The notes under the pieces are model-generated. The model made no database searches. It was not told the DNA's origin and was given only the letters and a program-made list of their open reading frames with translations. A program made the translations under genes and the position numbers. Source: Streptomyces cacaoi (GTDB lineage: Bacteria > Actinomycetota > Actinomycetes > Streptomycetales > Streptomycetaceae). Taken from it: 64,000 bases of DNA. The stretch is from contig NZ_BJMM01000009.1 of the NCBI RefSeq assembly GCF_006539165.1, positions 183,971 through 247,970 of the forward strand, written 5' to 3'. This document shows positions 1 through 7,850 of this stretch, one piece after another; position 1 is the stretch's first letter; each line of letters opens with the position of its first letter.

Positions 1-633
1 CGGCTCACCCAGGTCGCCGCCCGGACCGGCGGGATGCCGCTGCCCGCCGATGTGACCGACCCCGAGGCGCGCTCGGCCCTCGTCAAGGAGGCGCAGGAAG
101 GCGCCGGGCGGGTGGACGCCGTGGTGGCCGGCGCCGGCATCGGCTGGGCCGGGCAGTTCCGGCAGATGCGGGCGCAGGACATCGACGACGTCCTGGCGGT
201 GAACCTCTCGGCCGTCCTGCACCTGGTGCGGCTCGTGGTGCCCGGCATGGTGGACCGCGGGCGCGGCCGGGTGGTGCTGATCGGTTCGATGGCGGGCAGC
301 GTGGGCGTGCGCGACGAGGCCGTGTACTCCGCGACCAAGGGCGGTCTGATGGCCTTCGCCGACAGCCTCCGCTACGAGCTGGGCCCGAGCGGTGTGCGGG
401 TGTCGATGGTGATGCCGGGCGCGGTCGACACCCCGTTCTTCGGCCGGCGCGGTGCGCCCTACCACCGCACCCGGCCCCGCCCGGTGCCCGCGGACCGGGT
501 GGCCGACGCCGTGTGCCAGGCGCTGCGCACGGGCCGTGCCGAGGCGTACGTCCCGTCCTGGCTGGGGCTGCCGGCGCGGATGCACGGGGCGACCCCCGGC
601 CTCTTCCGCAGCCTCGCCCAGCGGTTCGGGTAG
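1..633 (+). CDS. Short-chain dehydrogenase/reductase, 5' end cut by window edge
   Basis: Classical SDR that would reduce or oxidise an unidentified carbonyl/alcohol with NAD(P). The open frame runs unbroken to the first base, so the N-terminal glycine-rich dinucleotide motif lies outside the window; the ATG at 34 is internal. In the visible 210 residues the AGAGIG strand (NAG-type motif), the catalytic Ser in GSMAGS (about residue 96) and the YSATK catalytic Tyr/Lys (about 109 and 113) are present, as is the PGAVDT segment after the active site. The gene is 9 bp upstream of the membrane-protein gene and probably shares its transcript. The family is clear; the substrate is unknown. Confidence 0.9.
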   Translation, partial: RLTQVAARTGGMPLPADVTDPEARSALVKEAQEGAGRVDAVVAGAGIGWAGQFRQMRAQDIDDVLAVNLSAVLHLVRLVVPGMVDRGRGRVVLIGSMAGSVGVRDEAVYSATKGGLMAFADSLRYELGPSGVRVSMVMPGAVDTPFFGRRGAPYHRTRPRPVPADRVADAVCQALRTGRAEAYVPSWLGLPARMHGATPGLFRSLAQRFG

Positions 634-642
634 GCCCGGCAC

Positions 643-1518
643 GTGCTGTGGACGGTGGTGTCGGTCGTGCTGGCGCTGCTCGCGGCGCTGGGGAACGCCG
701 CTGCCTCGGTGCTCCAGCGCAGGGCCGCCGCCGTGGAGGGCCCCGGCCCGTCGGGGCGCCGGCTGTCCTGGCTGCCGGGGCTGCTGCGCCGGCCGGTGTG
801 GCTGTGGGGCGCGGCGACGCTGGTGGCGTCGGGCGTGTGCCAGGCGGGCGCCCTGGCGACCGGTCCACTGGCGGTGGTGCAGCCGGTGATGACGACGGAG
901 CTGCTGTTCACGCTGATGCTGGGCAGCCTCGCCTTCCGCCGGAACCCGGGCACCGGGGCCTGGGGGGCGTTCGCCGCGATGGCGCTCGGTCTCGCGGTGC
1001 TGCTGGGGCTGCTGAACCCGACGCACGGCACCGCCTCCGTCCCGGACGAGCGGTGGCTGTACGCGTGCCCGGCCGTGGCCGCGCTGGTGACCGTCCTCAC
1101 CGTCGTCTCCTTCCGGCTGCCGTCCGCGGCCCGCGCGGCGCTGCTCGGTTCGGCGACGGCGGTGCTGTTCGGGCTGACGGCCGCGCTGATGAAGGACGCC
1201 GTCGGGCATCTGACGGACGGTTTCGTGGCGCTGCTGACGGCCTGGCAGACGTACGGGGTCGTCGTGGCGGGCGCGGTCGGCTTCCTGCTGCTGCAACTGA
1301 CCCTGCACGCGGGCACACTGGTGGCCTCCCAGCCGGCGCTCACCCTCGGCGACGCCTTCCTCAGCGTCGTCCTGGGCGCCCTGCTGTTCGACGAGCGGCT
1401 GACGCTGGGCTGGTGGGTCCTTCCGGAAGCGGCCGCGCTCGGCCTGATCTGCGCGGGCAGCATGAAGCTCGCCAGGACGCCCGCCGTGGCCGGGCACGAC
1501 GGGGAGGAGATGTGGTGA
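643..1518 (+). CDS. DMT-superfamily (NIPA/EamA-like) integral membrane protein
   Basis: 291-residue protein made almost entirely of hydrophobic segments (about nine or ten membrane helices), starting with a long hydrophobic stretch at residues 2-26 (LWTVVSVVLALLAALGNAAA). The pattern fits the drug/metabolite transporter superfamily, particularly the NIPA-like branch. The GTG start at 643 leaves a 9-bp gap after the SDR stop; the Shine-Dalgarno sequence is weak, suggesting translational coupling. The 3' end overlaps the deacetylase gene by 4 bp (GTGA). The three genes look like one operon. The transported substrate cannot be told from sequence. Confidence 0.8.
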   Translation: MLWTVVSVVLALLAALGNAAASVLQRRAAAVEGPGPSGRRLSWLPGLLRRPVWLWGAATLVASGVCQAGALATGPLAVVQPVMTTELLFTLMLGSLAFRRNPGTGAWGAFAAMALGLAVLLGLLNPTHGTASVPDERWLYACPAVAALVTVLTVVSFRLPSAARAALLGSATAVLFGLTAALMKDAVGHLTDGFVALLTAWQTYGVVVAGAVGFLLLQLTLHAGTLVASQPALTLGDAFLSVVLGALLFDERLTLGWWVLPEAAALGLICAGSMKLARTPAVAGHDGEEMW

Positions 1519-2270
1519 GAAGACCTCCGTTGTCCTCGGCGGCCCTCGCGGCCGGCGCCGCCGTCGCGGCCTGGCACGTGGGGCCCGCCGCCACCTGGCT
1601 GCCCGGTGTGCGTGCCGTGCTCAGCCCCGCGCTGGACGGCCGGGGCGCCCCCGGGCATGTGGCGCTGACCTTCGACGACGGGCCCGACGCGCGCAGCACC
1701 CCGCTCTTCCTGCGGGAGCTGGAGCGGCTGCGGGTCCGTGCCACGTTCTTCGTCCTCGGGGCGTTCGTCGAGGCGCACTCCGGCCTGGTGGGGCGCATGG
1801 CCGCGGAGGGGCACGAGATCGCCGTGCACGGCTGGGGCCACGAACGCCCCTGGCTGCCGCGCCCGTTCGCCGACCGGGCGGGGCTGGAGCGCGCGGTCGC
1901 GGCGGTGCGTGCCGCGGGCGGCGGCAGCCCGCGCTGGTACCGGCCGCCGTACGGGATACTCACCGCCACGCGGCGGCGCGCCGCCCGGCAGCTGGGGCTG
2001 CGCCCGGTGCTGTGGACCACCTGGGGCCGGGACTGGACCGCGCCCGCCGACCCCGGCAGCGTCCTCGGTGAGCTGGCGCACCGGCTCACCGGCGGCGCCA
2101 CGGTCCTGCTGCACGACAGCGACCGGACCAGCGCACCGGGCGCCTGGCGGGTCACCCTGGCCGCCCTTCCCGAACTGGTCTCCCGCTGCCGCGCGCAGGG
2201 CTGGACGGTGGGCACGCTCGCCGAGCACGGGCTGGCCGGCGAGTCGGCGCCGGAGCCGCGCGCCGGGTGA
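1515..2270 (+). CDS. Polysaccharide deacetylase (NodB/CE4 family)
   Basis: 251-residue CE4 enzyme expected to remove N- or O-acetyl groups from a cell-surface or extracellular glycan using a divalent metal. The five NodB motifs are visible: TFDDGPD (metal-binding Asp at 54/55), HGWGH (metal-binding His 105 and 109), RPPYG, the Trp/Asp region WTTWGRDW, and LLHDS near the C-terminus. Residues 5-25 are hydrophobic and may be a signal anchor. Start GTG 1515 overlaps the upstream stop as GTGA and has GGGGAGGAG a few bases upstream; GTG 1512 is an alternative. It is the last gene of the SDR-DMT-deacetylase run. Confidence 0.88.
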   Translation: MRRPPLSSAALAAGAAVAAWHVGPAATWLPGVRAVLSPALDGRGAPGHVALTFDDGPDARSTPLFLRELERLRVRATFFVLGAFVEAHSGLVGRMAAEGHEIAVHGWGHERPWLPRPFADRAGLERAVAAVRAAGGGSPRWYRPPYGILTATRRRAARQLGLRPVLWTTWGRDWTAPADPGSVLGELAHRLTGGATVLLHDSDRTSAPGAWRVTLAALPELVSRCRAQGWTVGTLAEHGLAGESAPEPRAG

Positions 2271-2343
2271 GACGGGGCGCGGGGGCGGGTGCGGGCGCTG
2301 CGGGGCGTGGGCCGGGCGCGGGCGGCCGGTGGGCCGCCGGGTG

Positions 2344-2679
2344 TCAGCTCGCGCGCCGCCAGGGCTCGGTGGCCACGACGGCGTCGACGGGCAGCGGTCC
2401 GTAGATGTGCGGGTACCGCTCGGCGGCGCCCGGCTCCGGGGCCTCGTACCGTATCGGCGCGGGAACCCGTGCGCTGTCGATGACGAGCACGACCAGGGCG
2501 CCCGGGTCCGGGTGGTCGCCGTACAGCAGCTCGGCCACGGACGGCAGTTGACGGCGCAGCGAGCCGTGGATGAAGCCGACCTCGGCCAGTGTGCGGCCCC
2601 GGGTGGACATCTCGTAGCTGCCGGAGGCCAACGCGGCGTCCCAGTGGGCACGTTCGGTGAGGTGCAGGATCTCGGTCAT
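2344..2679 (-). CDS. DUF952 family protein
   Basis: 111-residue protein matching DUF952: it begins MTEILHLTERAHWDAAL, then carries GFIHGSLRRQLPSVA (typical family His motif), a DPGALVVLVID strand and a C-terminal YPHIYGPLPVDAVV block. The biochemical role of the family is not established. The frame extends upstream to 2802, but only the ATG at 2679 gives the family-like N-terminus. It is convergent with the deacetylase and divergent from the acyl-CoA dehydrogenase, with a 193-bp shared promoter region. Confidence 0.82.
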   Translation of the reverse strand: MTEILHLTERAHWDAALASGSYEMSTRGRTLAEVGFIHGSLRRQLPSVAELLYGDHPDPGALVVLVIDSARVPAPIRYEAPEPGAAERYPHIYGPLPVDAVVATEPWRRAS

Positions 2680-2794
2680 GTGTACGACGCTAGCCGGTGG
2701 CCGAGCCTGGACCGGTCGATGGCCGGAAACGGCCGGTGGGCGCGGTGCGCGAGGGGCGGGAGACACCGGCGGACGCACGGCCATTCCCTCTTGG

Positions 2795-2808
2795 TGAAAC
2801 ACGTTCTA
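2795..2808. promoter_or_regulatory. KstR-type operator (TnnAACnnGTTnnA)
   Basis: TGAAACACGTTCTA fits exactly the 14-bp consensus TnnAACnnGTTnnA recognised by KstR, the TetR-family repressor of sterol catabolism in mycobacteria and rhodococci. It lies 65 bp upstream of the acyl-CoA dehydrogenase start. No kstR gene is in the window, so the regulator is inferred. Confidence 0.55.
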
Positions 2809-2872
2809 CCGTGTGCGCCGCCGTCGGCGGACAGCCAAGCGGCCGGCGGTCGCCGAGAGCCGTGGAGGGGAC

Positions 2873-4063
2873 GTGTACCTCGCATACACCACCGGACAGC
2901 AGCGGTTGCGCAACGAACTGCGGGAGTACTTCGCGGAGTTCGCCGCGCCGCCCGCCGAGGCCGGCCCGGCCGGCGCGCGTGAACACAAGCGGTTCTACCG
3001 CGAGACGATCCGCCGCCTCGGCGGCGACGGCTGGCTGGGCGTCGGCTGGCCGAAGGAGTACGGCGGGCGGGGGATGTCCGCCGTCGAGCAGTTCATCTTC
3101 TTCGACGAGGCGGCGCAGGCGGGCATACCCCTGCCGCTGATGGCGCTCAACACCGTCGGCCCCACCCTGATGCGGTACGGGACGGACGAACAGAAGGCGT
3201 ACTTCCTGCCCCGCATCCTCTCCGGCGAACTGGACTTCGCCATCGGCTACAGCGAGCCGGAGGCCGGCACCGACCTGGCCTCGCTCACCACGCGCGCGGT
3301 GCGCGAGGGCGACGGCGAGGACGGCCACTACCTCGTCAACGGCCAGAAGATCTGGACGACCAACGGCGACACCGCCGACTGGGTCTGGCTCGCCGTGCGC
3401 ACCGACCCCGACGCACCGCCGCACAAGGGCATCTCCCTGCTGCTGGTCCCCACGGACGCGCCGGGCTACTCGTGCACGGTCATCACCACGCTCGCCGGGC
3501 ACGACACCACCGCCAGCTACTACGAGAACGTCCGCGTCCCCGTCTCGCGGCGCGTCGGCGCGGAGAACGGCGGCTGGCGCATGATCACCACCCAGCTCAA
3601 CCACGAACGGGTGACGCTCGCCGCACACGGGACGATGGCCGTCCGCGCCTTCGAGGACGTGCGCGACTGGGCCGGCCGCACCCGGCTGAGCGACGGCCGC
3701 AGGGTCGCCGACCTGGGCTGGGTCCGCACCCGGCTGGCCCGCGCGCACACCCGGCTGGAGGCGATGAAGCTGCTCAACTGGCAGATGGTGGACGCCCTGG
3801 ACAAGGAGACCCTCACCCCGCACGACGCGTCCGCCGTCAAGGTCTACGGCAGCGAGGCGCGGCGGGACGTCTACGCCTGGCTGATGGAGATCGTCTCGGC
3901 CGCCGGGCCGCTCAAGGAGGGCTCGGCCGGCGCGGTGCTGCGCGGCGAGCTGGAGCGCGGCTACCGCAGCGCGGTCATCTTCACCTTCGGCGGCGGCAAC
4001 AACGAGATCCAGCGCGAGATCATCTCCTGGATCGGCCTGGGCATGCCGCGCGTACGACGCTGA
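2873..4063 (+). CDS. Acyl-CoA dehydrogenase, FadE26/ChsE4-like
   Basis: 396-residue FAD-dependent acyl-CoA dehydrogenase introducing an alpha-beta double bond into an acyl-CoA. The N-terminus (LAYTTGQQRLRNELREYFAE) resembles the FadE26/ChsE4 subunits of sterol side-chain dehydrogenases. The substrate/FAD loop YSEPEAGTDLASL, the NGQKIWTTNGDTADW strand and the C-terminal FGGGNNEIQREIIS motif are all present. GTG 2873 is chosen because GGAGGGG precedes it by a few bases and it gives a normal length; the frame is open back to 2813. In mycobacteria such subunits pair with a second FadE; none is adjacent here. A KstR-type box lies upstream. Family certain, sterol substrate inferred. Confidence 0.88.
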   Translation: MYLAYTTGQQRLRNELREYFAEFAAPPAEAGPAGAREHKRFYRETIRRLGGDGWLGVGWPKEYGGRGMSAVEQFIFFDEAAQAGIPLPLMALNTVGPTLMRYGTDEQKAYFLPRILSGELDFAIGYSEPEAGTDLASLTTRAVREGDGEDGHYLVNGQKIWTTNGDTADWVWLAVRTDPDAPPHKGISLLLVPTDAPGYSCTVITTLAGHDTTASYYENVRVPVSRRVGAENGGWRMITTQLNHERVTLAAHGTMAVRAFEDVRDWAGRTRLSDGRRVADLGWVRTRLARAHTRLEAMKLLNWQMVDALDKETLTPHDASAVKVYGSEARRDVYAWLMEIVSAAGPLKEGSAGAVLRGELERGYRSAVIFTFGGGNNEIQREIISWIGLGMPRVRR

Positions 4064-4175
4064 CCGGTCAAACGCGTATACGCCGCCCTCGACCGGCATA
4101 CACACGCAGGAACGAGGCAGCCATACTGGGCAGACAGGGGAGGGAATTCGGCAACAACGGGGGCGGGCGCGCGCT

Positions 4176-6608
4176 ATGGCGGAGAGCACGCTGATCCAGG
4201 GCCGGTACCGACTGCTCGACCGGATCGGGCGCGGGGGGATGGGGGAGGTGTGGCGGGCACGCGACGAGTCGCTGGGCCGGCGGGTCGCGGTAAAATGTCT
4301 CAAACCACTGGCCACGCGGGGAGACCGGACGTTCGTGCGCGCCCTGCGTGAGCGGTTCCGGCGCGAGGCGCGGGTCGCGGCCTCGCTCCAGCACCGCGGG
4401 GTGACGGTGGTGCACGATTTCGGCGAGCACGACGGACTGCTGTTCCTCGTCATGGAGTTGCTGGAGGGGCGCAACCTCAGCCAGCTGCTGGAGGACAACA
4501 AACAGCATCCGCTGCCGGTGCCGGAAGTCGTCGACATCGCCGAGCAGGTCACCGCGGCTCTGGCCCACACCCACGACCAGGGCATCGTCCACCGCGATCT
4601 GAAACCGGCGAACGTGATGCGCACCGAGGACGGTGCCGTGAAGATCTGCGACTTCGGCATCGCACGGCTCGCGCACGACATCGACTTCACCGCCAAGCTC
4701 ACCGGCACCGGCGTCGCCATGGGCACACCGCACTACATGTCGCCGGAGCAGATCGCCGGCGCGGCCGTGGACCACCGCAGCGATCTGTACTCCTTCGGCT
4801 GCGTGCTCTACGAGATCGCCACCGGCGCCCCGCCGTTCGAGGGCGACGACGCCTGGACGGTGCTGGTCGGACACCGTGACACGGCGCCGGCCCCGCCCCG
4901 CGAGCACCGGGCCGAGCTGCCCGGCCCGCTCCAGGACGCGATCCTCGCGCTGCTGGCCAAGGACCCGGACGAACGCCCGGACAGCGCCGCCGAGTTGGCG
5001 GCCCGGCTGGCCGAGGCCCGGCTGCGGGCCGCCGGGGCCGGGCCGCTCACCGGGCTCGGGCCCGTGGTGCCGGCGCAGCGCGGCAGCGGTGACGGGGCCG
5101 CGCCGGGGGCCGGGCCGCTGTGGTCCCCGTCGTGGACCCGCGGTATGGGAGGCGGGATGCGGGCGAGCGGCTCGTGGCCGGTGCCGGCCGGCGGGGCGCG
5201 GGGCGCCGGTGCCGCACACAGCGTGCTGACCGGGCCGTGGACCGGGCACCACGGCCCCCTCACGGGGCAGTCCCGGCCGGCGCCGAACACCCCGGCGCCG
5301 CACAGCGCTTGGGCCGCACCGCCGTCCCCGCCGTCCCCGTCGGATCCTTCGCACCCGTCCCACCCCGCGATCCCCGCGGATCCGGCGCCCTCTCCGGCGC
5401 CCGCGCTCCCGTCGCCCGCCGCCGGGGCCCCGGCGGCGGGCGGGGAGGGCGCACGGGGCGCGGTGCCGCGTCGTGAGGTGCTCGCCGTGCTGGGCAGCCG
5501 TCACAACGCGGGGGTCGGTCTGGGCCGGCTCGGGCGCTGGGAGGAGGCCGTCGAGGTGCACCGCGCCGTCGCGGCCGAACGGGAGCGTGCGCTCGGCGCG
5601 AGCCACCCCGAGACGCTGACCAGCCGCTACGAGACCGGCTTCGGGCTCTCCCGGCTCGGCCGGCACGAGGAGGCCCTGGAGGAGTACCAGCAGGTCGCCG
5701 CCCGCCGGGAGGAGCGCCTGGGGCCCGACCACCCCGACACGCTCGCCGCCCGCCAGGAAACCGCCTATGTGCTGGGCCGGTTGGGACGGTACGAGGAGGC
5801 GCACGGCCTCTACACCGCCGTCCTCGCGGCACGTGAGCGCACCATGGGCGCCGAGCACCCCGACACCCTGCGCTGCCGGCACAACCTCGCCTTCAACCTC
5901 AGCAGGCTCGGCCGGCTCGACGACTCCTGCGCGCTCACCCGGCAGGTGGCCGCCGCCCGCGCCCGGGTGCTGGGCCCCGAGCATCCCGACACGCTCGTCA
6001 CCCGGTACGAGGTGGGGTACGCGCTCGGCCGGCTGGGCCGCTGGGCGGAGGCGCTGGAGACCTACCGCGCGGTCGAGGCCGCCCGGGCGCGGGTGCTGGG
6101 GCCCGGCCACCCCGACACGCTCGCCGCGCGCTACGAGTCCGGGGTCTGCCTGGGCCGGCTGGGGCGTGCGGCCGAGGCCCTGGAGCTGTACCGGGGGCTG
6201 GCGCTGGACCGGGCCCGGGCGCAGGGCCCCTCCGACCCGGAGACGCTGCGCGCCCTGCACGGGCTCGGCGTCAACCTGGGCCGGCTGGGCCGCTGGACGG
6301 AGGCGCTCGCCCAGGCCCGCGAGGTGTGCGCGGTGCGGGAGCGGGTGCTCGGCCCGGACCATCCCGACACGCTCGTCAGCCGCCGGGAGACGGCGGTGGC
6401 ACTGGGCTGGCTGGGCCGCTGGGCCGAGGCGCTGGAGGTGTACCGGCACGTGGCCGCCGTCCGCGAACGCGTGCTCGGGCCGGCGGATCCGGACACCCTC
6501 GCCAGCCGGTACGACCAGGCGCACTGCCTGGAGCAGCTCGGCCGCTCCGGCGAGGCCGCCGAGGTCTACCGGGAGATGGCGGCCCCGCGCCGGCCGGGGA
6601 CCGGCTGA
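4176..6608 (+). CDS. Ser/Thr protein kinase with C-terminal TPR array
   Basis: 810-residue Hanks-type kinase. Residues 1-280 form the kinase domain: glycine loop IGRGGMGEVW (17-26), ATP lysine K40 in VAVK, catalytic loop HRDLKPANV near residue 140, DFGIA near 160, and the GTPHYMSPEQ activation segment. Residues 290-440 are a Pro/Ala/Gly-rich linker without a hydrophobic segment, so the protein looks cytosolic, unlike PknB-type receptor kinases. Residues 443-810 are eight in-phase 42-residue kinesin-light-chain-type TPR units plus a partial ninth, probably for protein binding. It lies between the acyl-CoA dehydrogenase and the flavoprotein genes, but no functional link is evident. Confidence 0.93.
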   Translation: MAESTLIQGRYRLLDRIGRGGMGEVWRARDESLGRRVAVKCLKPLATRGDRTFVRALRERFRREARVAASLQHRGVTVVHDFGEHDGLLFLVMELLEGRNLSQLLEDNKQHPLPVPEVVDIAEQVTAALAHTHDQGIVHRDLKPANVMRTEDGAVKICDFGIARLAHDIDFTAKLTGTGVAMGTPHYMSPEQIAGAAVDHRSDLYSFGCVLYEIATGAPPFEGDDAWTVLVGHRDTAPAPPREHRAELPGPLQDAILALLAKDPDERPDSAAELAARLAEARLRAAGAGPLTGLGPVVPAQRGSGDGAAPGAGPLWSPSWTRGMGGGMRASGSWPVPAGGARGAGAAHSVLTGPWTGHHGPLTGQSRPAPNTPAPHSAWAAPPSPPSPSDPSHPSHPAIPADPAPSPAPALPSPAAGAPAAGGEGARGAVPRREVLAVLGSRHNAGVGLGRLGRWEEAVEVHRAVAAERERALGASHPETLTSRYETGFGLSRLGRHEEALEEYQQVAARREERLGPDHPDTLAARQETAYVLGRLGRYEEAHGLYTAVLAARERTMGAEHPDTLRCRHNLAFNLSRLGRLDDSCALTRQVAAARARVLGPEHPDTLVTRYEVGYALGRLGRWAEALETYRAVEAARARVLGPGHPDTLAARYESGVCLGRLGRAAEALELYRGLALDRARAQGPSDPETLRALHGLGVNLGRLGRWTEALAQAREVCAVRERVLGPDHPDTLVSRRETAVALGWLGRWAEALEVYRHVAAVRERVLGPADPDTLASRYDQAHCLEQLGRSGEAAEVYREMAAPRRPGTG
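5502..6608 (+). repeat. Eight 126-bp coding repeats (42-residue TPR units) plus a partial ninth
   Basis: Units begin at 5502, 5628, 5754, 5880, 6006, 6132, 6258 and 6384, with a truncated one at 6510. Every unit is exactly 126 bp, with no indels. Each ends in a variant of LGPDHPDTL-x-x-R and contains a GRLGRW-x-EAL core. Confidence 0.9.
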
Positions 6609-6659
6609 GGCCCCCCGCCGGACGGGCGCACGGGGGCAACTCGGCCCGCAGACCGTGTT

Positions 6660-6676
6660 TCTGACGCGGCGTCAGA
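6660..6676. promoter_or_regulatory. Palindromic operator TCTGAC-N5-GTCAGA (copy 1)
   Basis: TCTGACGCGGCGTCAGA is a perfect inverted repeat (7-bp arms, 3-bp centre) located 42 bp upstream of the flavoprotein start. A second site with the same outer half-sites and spacing is at 13734-13750. The size and symmetry suit a TetR-family repressor. Confidence 0.6.
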
Positions 6677-6718
6677 CAATGTCTTCCCTCCGTGTCCCCG
6701 CTGCGGCATCCTGCGCCC

Positions 6719-7816
6719 ATGCAGACGGAGCTGAGCAGGAAGCTCGGGATACAGCACGCGATCTTCGGCTTCACGCCCTTCCCCGCCGTCGCCGCGGCGC
6801 TGACCCGGGCCGGCGGCTTCGGGGTGCTCGGCGCGGTGCGCTACGGGTCGCGCGACGAACTCGCCCGCGATCTGGACTGGCTCGACGAGCACACCGACTC
6901 GCTGCCCTACGGGCTCGATGTGGTGATGCCCGCCAAGAAGGTCGACGGCGTCACCGAGGCCGATGTCGAGGCGATGATCCCGGAGGGCCACCGCGCCTAT
7001 GTGCGCGAGACCCTGGAGAAACACGGCGTCCCCGAACTGCCCGAGGGGGAGAGCGGCGGCTGGCGCATCACCGGCTGGATGGAGGAGGTGGCGCGCGGCC
7101 AGCTCGACGTCGCCTTCGAACACCCCGTCAAGCTGCTGGCCAACGCGCTGGGCCCGCCACCGCCCGACGTCGTCGAACGGGCCCACCGGCACGGCATCCC
7201 CGTCGCCGCGCTGGCCGGCAGCGCACGGCACGCGCAGCGGCACCAGGAGGCGGGCATCGACATCGTCGTCGCCCAGGGATACGAGGCCGGCGGGCACACC
7301 GGGGAGATCGCGACCATGGTGCTCACCCCCGAGGTGGTCCGGGCCGTCGATCCGCTGCCCGTCCTCGCCGCCGGCGGCATCGGCAGCGGTGAACAGATCG
7401 CCGCCGCCCTCGCGTTGGGCGCCCAGGGCGCCTGGCTCGGCTCCCTCTGGCTCACCACCACCGAGGCCCGGCTCCAGTCCCGGGCCCTCACCCGCAAACT
7501 GCTGGCCGCCGGATCCGGCGACACCGTCCGCTCGCGGGCGCTGACCGGGAAGCCGGCGCGGCAGCTGCGGACCGCGTGGACGGACGCGTGGGAGGCGGAC
7601 GAGTCGCCCGGCACGCTGCCCATGCCGCTCCAGGGGCTGCTGGTGGCCGAGGCCAACGCGCGGATCCAGCGGTTCGAGGTGGAGCCGCTGCTGGGCACCC
7701 CGGTGGGGCAGATCGTCGGGGCCATGGACTCCGAACGGTCCGTGCAGGCCGTCGTCGACGACCTCACCCGCGGCTTCGAGTCCGCCCTGACCCGACTCAA
7801 CCGAACAGCCGGCTGA
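6719..7816 (+). CDS. NAD(P)H-dependent flavin oxidoreductase / nitronate monooxygenase-like
   Basis: 365-residue FMN-binding TIM-barrel protein of the nitronate monooxygenase (2-nitropropane dioxygenase) family. Features: N-terminal LGIQHAIFGFTPFPAVAAAL strand and AGGFGVLGAV, the GIDIVVAQGYEAGGHTGE phosphate/flavin segment with the family His, and the LPVLAAGGIGSGEQIAAALALGAQGAWLGS phosphate-binding region. Start ATG 6719; an ATG at 6692 is possible but overlaps the promoter region just after the operator. Related flavoproteins occur in mycobacterial sterol regulons, so here it may act on a CoA- or ketosteroid-type substrate rather than a nitroalkane; that part is inference. It is followed after 34 bp by an acyl-CoA synthetase and is probably co-transcribed. 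Confidence 0.85.
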   Translation: MQTELSRKLGIQHAIFGFTPFPAVAAALTRAGGFGVLGAVRYGSRDELARDLDWLDEHTDSLPYGLDVVMPAKKVDGVTEADVEAMIPEGHRAYVRETLEKHGVPELPEGESGGWRITGWMEEVARGQLDVAFEHPVKLLANALGPPPPDVVERAHRHGIPVAALAGSARHAQRHQEAGIDIVVAQGYEAGGHTGEIATMVLTPEVVRAVDPLPVLAAGGIGSGEQIAAALALGAQGAWLGSLWLTTTEARLQSRALTRKLLAAGSGDTVRSRALTGKPARQLRTAWTDAWEADESPGTLPMPLQGLLVAEANARIQRFEVEPLLGTPVGQIVGAMDSERSVQAVVDDLTRGFESALTRLNRTAG

Positions 7817-7850
7817 CCCCCGGGCGTGCAGGCCGGGAGGGAGGAGTGAG

